DNA from: Macrotis lagotis
Taxonomy: Eukaryota; Chordata; Mammalia; Peramelemorphia; Peramelidae
DNA length: 64,000 bases
Direction: 5' to 3'
Assembly (NCBI RefSeq): GCF_037893015.1
Contig: NC_133666.1
Location: 469,025,454 to 469,089,453 of the forward strand
Under the pieces are notes generated by a model. It was not told where the DNA came from, searched no databases, and worked only from the letters and a program-made list of their open reading frames with translations. This document shows positions 61,501 through 64,000 of the stretch, one piece after another. The stretch's first letter is position 1, and the number at the start of each line of letters is the position of its first letter. Made by a program: the position numbers and the translations under genes.

Positions 61501-62869
61501 TTCATGGATGGATTCATTTATGTTAGAACTGAGTAGTTAGTTAATAAAAATGTGGATAAAAAGACATGTATTTAATCAAAATAAGTTGCTCAGTGTTCAG
61601 GATGTGTCATCAGGAGCTTAATATAGCAAGTTAAGCATCTGCTAATGATAAAAGGCAACTTCCCAATAGAGTCACAAGGAAGGTTGAAGATTCAATGCTT
61701 TCTGAACCAAAATAGGGATCATTCCATAGCATATTGATGACCAGAGATCTTTTGAAGAATACCATTTTAAAAACAAATGTACTACAAGTTGCTCATCATA
61801 AAGCATTTAACACTCATTGAATTAGATCCTTCCCAGTACTAGAAGGAAATCATATCTACTGGAGATTCTTATTTGACATCAATGGGACATTAATGAGCTT
61901 TAAAATTAGTTATCTTCTCTTGACCTGCCTTATTAGTCACTAAATTGGTATTAATCTAATTGGTCAATTTTATTTAAATGGTCATTTTCTATTTAAAAAG
62001 AGATTGGGATTGGGTCATCCTTATAGGTTTCTTTTCTTTTTTTTTTCAGATTTCCTGTAATGCACATCAATTAAGAAAAAAAAGTACTTTGGGCAAGTAA
62101 CTTTGGGGAGAGAAAAGATTAATAGTGAATGATACCTTTGAAAATAAGCCTCCCTGAGAACCCACCTTATAACTTGGGAGAGATATAGGCATAAGATATT
62201 TAGTATGAAAAGCTATTAACTGCTCCTCAATAGTGGATGCCAAAAGATGAACTACACAAGAGGAGAAGAGAGAATTGAGCTCAAATGATGAAACAAATAA
62301 CTCTGTCCCTCACTTTCTATATTCCCTTGAATTCTGCTTTTCAGAAGCTGGACCTTAATACAAAAACAGTATGGAAATTCTATTAAGATAATATATTTAC
62401 ATTCAAGATAAATAAGAACATCTCCAATAGGTTTTATTGGGTACTTAGTAATCCTTTTTAGAAAATTCATAGAATTTCATGGTCTAGGAAGGTGCTTTGT
62501 GAACCATACTAGGGGAGCTAGTACTCACATTGGTAAAATCACAGATAAATCTAAGTATCAAAATACTGCAAAATATATGCCTGATTTCCCATGCCTTCTC
62601 TAAAATCATAACATCAATATGTAATGAACTCCTGCCCCACATTTTCAATAGGATATTTCCCCAAGAACCTCTTCTCTGAAGACTTTGAAATCAAGATTGA
62701 GAACACTTACCCTTGAAATAAGAAGAGGTTGACATAATTGTAACTTTTGGTGAGGAAGTTTCCCAGTACCCGAGTTGGATAGCCACAGCGAATCTGGTAC
62801 GCAGACAGGCCAAAATAAACACATTTCACGAAATACCAAAGCTGAGCAACCAGGTTCTGACTGAATTTC
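30497..62869 (-). CDS. PIEZO2: Piezo mechanosensitive cation channel, PIEZO2 type, C-terminal 466 codons (3' end of gene, nine exons)
   Basis: Pore-forming subunit of a trimeric plasma-membrane channel that opens on membrane tension and carries touch and proprioceptive currents. Coding exons, 5' to 3' on the minus strand: 62711-62869, 61015-61162, 49077-49265, 48226-48318, 46896-47068, 41009-41131, 39867-39946, 31927-32110, 30497-30749. All introns are GT-AG and all phases match. Total coding length is 1402 nt: one base finishing an upstream codon, 466 codons and a stop. Domain order is anchor ([19 protein letters not shown]), lysine-rich linker ([10 protein letters not shown]), outer helix ([20 protein letters not shown]), cap, inner helix ([20 protein letters not shown]) and C-terminal domain ending [15 protein letters not shown]2 is preferred over PIEZO1 by [37 protein letters not shown] and [15 protein letters not shown]. 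The cap differs from remembered human PIEZO2 more than I would expect, so a PIEZO2-like paralogue is possible. A second copy of three exons sits at 54799-57171. Confidence 0.9.
30750..31926 (-). other. Last Piezo intron
   Basis: Between GTAAGA (31921-31926) and CACAG (30750-30754). It carries an ACAC-rich patch at about 30880-30905 and the SINE at 31219-31425; otherwise unremarkable. Confidence 0.85.
31219..31427 (+). mobile_element. tRNA-derived SINE with RTE-like 3' end
   Basis: GAGGATAGAATGCTAGGCCTTG, AACTGTGTGACCCTGGGCAG, GGAAAAGGATATGGCAAGTA and the ending ATCATGAAGAGTCAGAAACAAC. Same family as 14492-14714. Confidence 0.83.
31927..32110 (-). CDS. PIEZO2: Piezo exon 8 of 9: end of cap and start of inner pore helix
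   Basis: Reads [20 protein letters not shown], then [20 protein letters not shown] and [20 protein letters not shown]. The last third is nearly invariant in vertebrate Piezos ([17 protein letters not shown]) and leads into the inner helix. The middle ([18 protein letters not shown]) differs strongly from the PIEZO2 I recall. The acceptor is CTTTCCAG and the donor GG|GTAAGA; the split Gly codon joins the last exon correctly. Confidence 0.95.
32190..32342 (+). mobile_element. Short tRNA-derived marsupial SINE with target-site duplication
   Basis: GGGGGTGGCTAGATGGCACAG head to CATTGCCTTGCAAAAAAAG end. The 16-base duplication AAATAATTCTATTCTT lies at 32174-32189 and 32343-32358. It inserted about 80 bases upstream of exon 8 (gene orientation), close to its acceptor. 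Confidence 0.96.
32728..32873 (-). mobile_element. Short tRNA-derived marsupial SINE, antisense
   Basis: Plus strand: TTTGCAAGGCAAAAAGCTAAATG, CAATGTCACATAGTTAGTAA, GACTCCAGGGCCGGTGCTGTATCCACTGAGCCACCTAG. Confidence 0.9.
33320..33680. mobile_element. Two MIR-type SINE pieces, antisense then sense
   Basis: 33330-33440 is reversed (CATTTTACAGATGGGAAATTGAGGC). 33450-33680 is forward (GATGCAGTAGATGGAGTATTGG, AGCTCATTGACCCTAGGCAAATC, GTTGGTTGTCAGGATCAGAGAGAG, CAGTGTCTGATACAGGATAGG). Confidence 0.7.
33791..33934 (-). mobile_element. Short tRNA-derived marsupial SINE, antisense, with target-site duplication
   Basis: Plus strand: TTTTGCAAGGCAATGGGGTT, GGCCACATAGCTAGTGTGTG, CTCCAGGGCTGGTGCTCTATCCACTGCACCACC. 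GTTATTCTCT occurs just before (33777) and just after (33935), giving the duplication. Confidence 0.94.
33993..36483 (+). mobile_element. HAL1 (half-LINE-1, ORF1 only), full length, element 1
   Basis: Flanked by GTCTAGCCATGGG at 33980-33992 and 36484-36496, which fixes both ends. A 5' UTR starts with a G run and ACCAAGATGGTGG. ORF1 starts at 34592 ([16 protein letters not shown]) with a Lys/Glu-rich coiled coil ([20 protein letters not shown]). The central RNA-binding block and C-terminal domain lie at 35266-35658: [40 protein letters not shown], ending VQDYGEP and a stop. At least one frame break separates the coiled coil from the C-terminal part. No ORF2 follows; a purine-rich 3' UTR ends AATAAAAAATTTAAAAA. 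Confidence 0.9.
36497..36860 (-). other. Piezo intron sequence between the two HAL1 insertions
   Basis: About 360 bases of unique-looking intron. The 71-codon minus-strand frame here has no domain. Confidence 0.6.
37894..38040 (+). mobile_element. Short tRNA-derived marsupial SINE nested in HAL1 ORF1
   Basis: GGGTGGCTAGGTGGCGCAGTGG head, CTTAATAAGTATCTAGTTTTG box, A-rich tail. AAAAAGCAGAATTGG lies on both sides (37879-37893 and 38041-38055). The 3' part carries a duplicated GGGCAAGCCA (about 38000 and 38015). Confidence 0.96.
39405..39437 (+). repeat. (CT)n microsatellite in HAL1 3' UTR
   Basis: About 16 CT units directly after ACATTTT within element 2; element 1 has only TTTCCCTCTCACTTTTC at the matching site. 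Confidence 0.95.
39867..39946 (-). CDS. PIEZO2: Piezo exon 7 of 9: cap
   Basis: An 80-base exon too short for simple ORF calling: it completes Ala, then [20 protein letters not shown] and IKQLLK, leaving one base (G) for the next exon. IYPYY-KAPSD-N-KPIKQLL is a Piezo cap signature. The acceptor is TATATAG and the donor GTAAGG. It lies about 100 bases from the 3' end of the HAL1 element that ends at 39761. Confidence 0.92.
40785..40976. repeat. Degenerate (ATACAC)/(CATA)n simple repeat
   Basis: Long imperfect run of ATGCATGAATG, TACACAC and CATATATATATA just 30 bases downstream (gene orientation) of exon 6. It explains overlapping Cys/Val/Tyr-rich and His/Thr-rich open frames. Confidence 0.9.
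41009..41131 (-). CDS. PIEZO2: Piezo exon 6 of 9: cap
   Basis: After the split Arg codon it reads [20 protein letters not shown], then [36 protein letters not shown] is PIEZO2-like; the second half is shorter and quite different from the remembered human sequence. Sequons NLS and NET are present. The acceptor is TTTTCATAG and the donor GC|GTAAGA, splitting an Ala codon. An overlapping plus-strand open frame here is a shadow. Confidence 0.9.
42900..43810 (+). mobile_element. LINE-2 (L2) 3' region
   Basis: Plus-strand text follows the L2 order: TCCACTGAAACTGCTCTCTTCAAG, GATTAGTTTTTTTCTGAATATTC, CTCTCTTCTGGTTCTTTGTTTGA, ATGACTCCCAAATCTTTATAG and AACATGTCCAAAAGAGAACTCATTGACTTTCCCC. An unrelated stretch at about 43415-43520 may be an insertion. 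Old, with no open frame. Confidence 0.65.
44872..44987 (+). repeat. Local 116-base repeat, unit A
   Basis: CTCAACAACTAGACAAGGAT ... GGAACTATGCAAGACTG closely matches 47744-47854 (and its duplicate 55648-55758). It ends exactly where duplicate copy 1 begins. Confidence 0.85.
45028..45334 (+). mobile_element. CORE-SINE, full length (copy 1)
   Basis: ACAGCTAGGTGGCACAGTGG head, CCAGGGCCATCTCCAGTCATCC core, GGTAACTTAGCATAGTACCGC, GAATGAAAGACAAACATC end. An imperfect flank pair (GTCAAAGACAG / GTCAAGGATAG) suggests the target-site duplication. Twin at 52929-53235. Confidence 0.94.
45618..45771 (+). mobile_element. Short tRNA-derived marsupial SINE (copy 1)
   Basis: GGGGCAGCTAGGTGGCACAG head, TAATAATTACCTAGTTGTGTGACC box, CATTGCACTGCAAAAAGTAAA end. 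Twin at 53519-53675. Confidence 0.93.
46896..47068 (-). CDS. PIEZO2: Piezo exon 5 of 9: cap (copy 1)
   Basis: Encodes [20 protein letters not shown], then [18 protein letters not shown] and [39 protein letters not shown] is a very conserved cap core; the KDFTNTFSL stretch is not. The last codon is split (AG|A), with a less usual donor, GTAGTT, and acceptor CTTACAG. The twin at 54799-54971 appears identical in the coding bases. Confidence 0.94.
47744..47854 (+). repeat. Local repeat, unit B
   Basis: CTCAGCAACTAGACAAGGAC ... GGAACTATGCAAGACTA is the partner of 44872-44987, about 2.9 kb away in the same orientation. Family unknown: a short dispersed repeat or an old local duplication. Confidence 0.85.
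47905..48025 (+). repeat. L2-like LINE tail (copy 1)
   Basis: GGACTGTAAATTCTTTGAGGGCAGGAACTG, TTGGCATCTAGCACATGGC and ACAATAAAAGTTTGG. Confidence 0.65.
48226..48318 (-). CDS. PIEZO2: Piezo exon 4 of 9: cap (copy 1, intact)
   Basis: Thirty-one codons, phase 0 at both ends: [20 protein letters not shown], then [24 protein letters not shown] is the conserved start of the PIEZO2 cap; the rest varies. It contains an N-glycosylation sequon, NYS. The acceptor is CTTCTAG and the donor GTAAGT. The twin at 56129-56222 carries one extra base. Confidence 0.92.
48475..48672 (+). mobile_element. MIR-type SINE (copy 1)
   Basis: AGGAGTCAGGAAGCCCTGAGTTC, CCTCAGTTTCCCTATCTGTAAAATGGGG and GTTGTGAGGATCAAATGGGAGA, a well-preserved MIR order, in the intron between exons 3 and 4. 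Twin at 56380-56577. Confidence 0.88.
49077..49265 (-). CDS. PIEZO2: Piezo exon 3 of 9: lysine-rich linker, outer pore helix, start of cap (copy 1, intact)
   Basis: Sixty-three codons in phase 0: [17 protein letters not shown], then [20 protein letters not shown] and [20 protein letters not shown] ending GGYQ. The hydrophobic run is the outer helix that lines the pore with the inner helix; NQPLDV opens the extracellular cap. The acceptor is CTTTTACAG and the donor GTAATT. This copy is fully open, unlike its twin at 56981-57171. Confidence 0.94.
49915..50130 (+). mobile_element. tRNA-derived SINE with RTE-like 3' end (copy 1)
   Basis: AGAGTGCTGGGCCTGCAGTCAG, AGTTATGTGATCCTAGGTAAG, GAGAAGGAAATGGCAAACTACTCC and GGTCATGAAGAGTCAGACATGACTG. 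An AAT/AGC/AGT triplet-rich patch lies just before it (49830-49912). Confidence 0.87.
50146..50312 (+). mobile_element. Short tRNA-derived marsupial SINE with long poly(A) and target-site duplication (copy 1)
   Basis: GGGGCAGCAAGGTGGCACAG head to CATTGCCTTGCAGAAACTAA end and an A tract of about 28. AAAAAGTAATAACAA flanks it (50131-50145 and 50313-50327). Twin at 58054-58214 with a shorter A tract. Confidence 0.96.
50366..50572 (-). mobile_element. MIR-type SINE, antisense (copy 1)
   Basis: Plus strand: GCCCTTTACAAATGATATGTC, CATCCTCACAGAAATCTGATTG, TAAGTAACACAGCTAGTAGGTC and TCAAATACAATACACCACTCAG. Confidence 0.8.
50580..50672 (+). repeat. Compound (AAT)n-(GAT)n microsatellite (copy 1)
   Basis: About 18 AAT units then about 12 GAT units. 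The same tract at about 58489-58563 has roughly six fewer AAT units. Explains the poly-Asn/poly-Asp artefactual frames. Confidence 0.98.
51680..51897 (+). mobile_element. CORE-SINE 3' part (copy 1)
   Basis: GGCCACTGGACCCACATG, AGGAGAAAGTGAGGCTGGTG, CATGGCATCACCTCTCTGATGTCATAG and GAACAAAGGGCAAAGAAT. The head is missing. Twin at 59595-59800. Confidence 0.85.
52215..52353 (-). mobile_element. Short tRNA-derived marsupial SINE, antisense (copy 1)
   Basis: Plus strand: ATGCAAAGGGGTTAAGTAAC, CAAAGTCACACAGCTAGGC, CCAGGGCCGGTGCTTCATCCACTG. Twin at 60106-60249. Confidence 0.9.
52775..52888. other. Assembly gap, 114 Ns
   Basis: A run of N separating the two 7.8-kb copies. The sequence right before the gap (copy 1 end) corresponds to 60670, and the sequence right after it (copy 2 start) corresponds to 44988. 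The gap therefore joins two contigs whose ends overlap. The real gap size may be negative. Confidence 0.99.
54799..54971 (-). pseudogene. PIEZO2: Second copy of Piezo exon 5, reading frame intact (probable assembly duplicate)
   Basis: No coding difference from 46896-47068 was seen, and the flanking AG and GT sites are the same. If the duplication were real this exon would appear twice in the gene; because exons 3 and 4 of the same copy are out of frame, a transcript using copy 2 could not encode the protein. Confidence 0.8.
56129..56222 (-). pseudogene. PIEZO2: Second copy of Piezo exon 4, with one one-base insertion (probable assembly duplicate)
   Basis: Matches 48226-48318 but reads GACCTTTG where copy 1 has GACTTTG, giving 94 bases instead of 93 and shifting the frame about a third of the way in. 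Splice sites are conserved. The simplest reading is a base-calling difference in an unmerged contig overlap. Confidence 0.85.
56981..57171 (-). pseudogene. PIEZO2: Second copy of Piezo exon 3, with two one-base insertions (probable assembly duplicate)
   Basis: Aligns base for base with 49077-49265 but is two bases longer. One extra base lies in the lysine-rich start (GGGGGTTATC on the plus strand against GGGGGTATC) and one in a C run (GACCCCCAG against GACCCCAG). Together they put the outer-helix stretch and the start of the cap in different frames, so as written it cannot encode the Piezo segment. Splice sites are unchanged. Since it lies at the end of a contig overlap, consensus error is likelier than decay. 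Confidence 0.85.
60671..61014 (-). other. Unique Piezo intron between duplicate copy 2 and exon 2
   Basis: No recognised repeat. Sequence is uninterrupted from copy 2 to exon 2 at 61015, with the donor GTAAGA just left of the exon. Confidence 0.8.
61015..61162 (-). CDS. PIEZO2: Piezo exon 2 of 9: anchor domain
   Basis: Encodes [20 protein letters not shown], then [19 protein letters not shown] and [10 protein letters not shown]. This is the anchor, which wedges against the outer pore helix in solved Piezo structures. The acceptor is TTCTTTGTCAG and the donor is GTAAGA. It lies just upstream of duplicate copy 2 in uninterrupted sequence, so the sequence right of the gap joins directly to the 5' side of the gene. 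Confidence 0.95.
61163..62710 (-). other. Piezo intron between exons 1 and 2
   Basis: AT-rich. ATATC repeats at 61433-61462. GAGATTCTTATTTGACATCAATGGGACATTAATGAGC (61861) resembles GAGATCCTTAATTGACATCAGTGGGACATTAACAAGC (60843), so a segment of about 200 bases occurs twice about 1 kb apart. No exon-like sequence recognised. Confidence 0.6.
62711..62869 (-). CDS. PIEZO2: Piezo exon 1 of 9 in window: pre-pore helix and start of anchor
   Basis: The sequence reads [20 protein letters not shown] and goes on through [18 protein letters not shown] to NLFLFQG, the conserved segment just before the anchor domain. The acceptor is TTCATTCTAG and the donor is GG|GTAAGT. The first base completes a codon from an upstream exon outside the window, and the last two bases (GG) join the G of the next exon to give Gly. 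Other frames through this exon are open but do not resemble Piezo. Confidence 0.95.
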
Positions 62870-64000
62870 CTAGAATGAAAAATATATTGAAAAATGCAGG
62901 AGCAGATAAACCCTGCTGGCCTAGATGCTCAACATTAGAAGTCACAGATCTTTTTAAGTATTGAAAAACAGATCTTTTTAGGAAGTTTTCTAAATCTGTG
63001 GGTCCAGAGAAAGTTGTTGCAAAGTTTATGCATGCTTTAACTCTCAATTTAGCATAATCGCTCTGAATGGAAAAAGAATTATATGAAGTAACAATATGAT
63101 TTCAAACAAAATGATGACAGCCTTTGTTTTTTACAGTCTGTGGATTTGTGGAAATCTTAAACCTGAGCAATAAATTTTGCAAAAAAAATAAAATAAAATA
63201 AAACAGGAAATGATGATTGGGCAAGATCTTAGGTCATTCGCTTCTGTGACTAATGTGCTTCATTTAAGAAGTTTTCTCCCTCCTCCAAGTTTTTTTTTCC
63301 GCATGTGTGAGTGCCTTTTAATCCTATAAAAGTAAATTTACCAAAAGAGGAAGGATTATTTTTAAAGATTTAAACTTTGGTCACAGGTTATAGAATCAAG
63401 AGAGCTTAAGGCTATTCATGGTTCTTGAAGTATGCAAAGCTCTAAGAGGTATTGTTTTTTTGTAATTCTACTTATAATAAATATTTCAAACAGGTTATTT
63501 TACTTTTTATCTTTAAGTTTATAGAATTTGCTCTCTATAATAATATATAATGCTATGAAGGATAATGAAAAAAATTCTAATTAATGTGAAAGTCTGAATT
63601 GGAATTGAAAACTTAAAATGTTGTTTTAAAATTTTATTTAAGATTCCTATTCCAGGTAGAATTTTATACATGTTCTTCTTAATGGCTTATGCACCTCTTG
63701 ATGCCTTAGGACAATGTCTTCTTTATCTTTGTATCTGCCATAGCACCTAACATTATGCTTTGTATCTGTAAAGAACTCAATAAACATTTGTCAAATGTAT
63801 GAATTTACCCTTATAAGAGAGGTTTGTCAGAGTATGAATTCAAGATGCTTTTATATTTTTCAAGTATTATATTATATATAATAGCTTTAATCTGACCCTT
63901 TCCTTCTATTTATTCTTACCTGTTGTGTATAGATTTATTCTTGATACTATTCTCAAAAATTTTAGGTTGCTCTCAAGGGTCTATGGTTTTTAATTCAGGG
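62870..64000 (-). other. Upstream Piezo intron, running off the window
   Basis: No further Piezo exon was recognised. L2-like tail at about 63665-63800 (GTATCTGCCATAGCACCTAACATTATGC, CTCAATAAACATTTGTCAAATG); AAAAT repeats at 63185-63204. The minus-strand 73-codon frame at 62826-63047 reads exon 1 in the wrong frame and continues into intron. Confidence 0.6.

Noticed and set aside
62826-63047. Possible additional upstream Piezo exon
   Set aside because: The frame overlaps exon 1 in the wrong register and the part beyond the acceptor does not resemble Piezo.

Overview
This is vertebrate nuclear DNA, and the repeats point to a marsupial. Copies of tRNA-derived and CORE-type SINEs carrying the marsupial 'GGTGGCACAGTGGATAGAGCA...' head, ORF1-only half-LINE-1 (HAL1) elements, marsupial-type L1 3' ends and old MIR/L2 pieces fill the window. 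The short SINE with the TTAATAATTACCTAGCTGTGTGGCC body suggests an Australian, possibly dasyuromorph, species; that is recall, not a database match. No prokaryotic system, CRISPR array or operon is present.

One host gene is supported: the 3' end of a Piezo mechanosensitive channel gene of PIEZO2 type, on the minus strand. Nine coding exons run from 62869 down to the stop codon at 30497. With the intact middle exons they give 466 codons in one open frame with every splice phase matching: anchor, outer pore helix, extracellular cap, inner pore helix and intracellular C-terminal domain. The 5' part of the gene lies beyond the right edge. The pore and anchor look almost identical to PIEZO2 as I remember it; the cap is clearly more divergent.

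The layout is: 1-1900 L1 ORF2 remnant; 1900-3110 unexplained, LTR-like sequence; 3110-4262 antisense L1/HAL1 5' half; 4262-6690 mixed old repeats and microsatellites; 6690-9020 antisense L1; 9580-10490 antisense L1 3' end split by a SINE; 10500-26250 gene-free DNA with SINEs, MIR/L2, long simple repeats and a possible solo LTR; 26270-26700 Tc1/mariner relic; 26880-27810 L1 3' end; 28100-30496 unexplained sequence and presumed 3' UTR; 30497-62869 Piezo exons and introns, with two HAL1 elements side by side (33993-39761) and an L2 (42900-43810) in introns; 62870-64000 intron.

The largest anomaly is a direct duplication of about 7.8 kb, 44988-52774 and 52889-60670, separated by 114 Ns. It contains three Piezo exons. 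Copy 1 is the very end of the sequence left of the gap and copy 2 is the very start of the sequence right of it. Differences are mostly one-base indels, and copy 2 has three coding indels that copy 1 lacks. This is what two overlapping contigs that were scaffolded without being merged look like, so I read it as an assembly artefact rather than a real exon duplication. I found no convincing previously undescribed biological system; the divergent Piezo cap is the most interesting biological signal.
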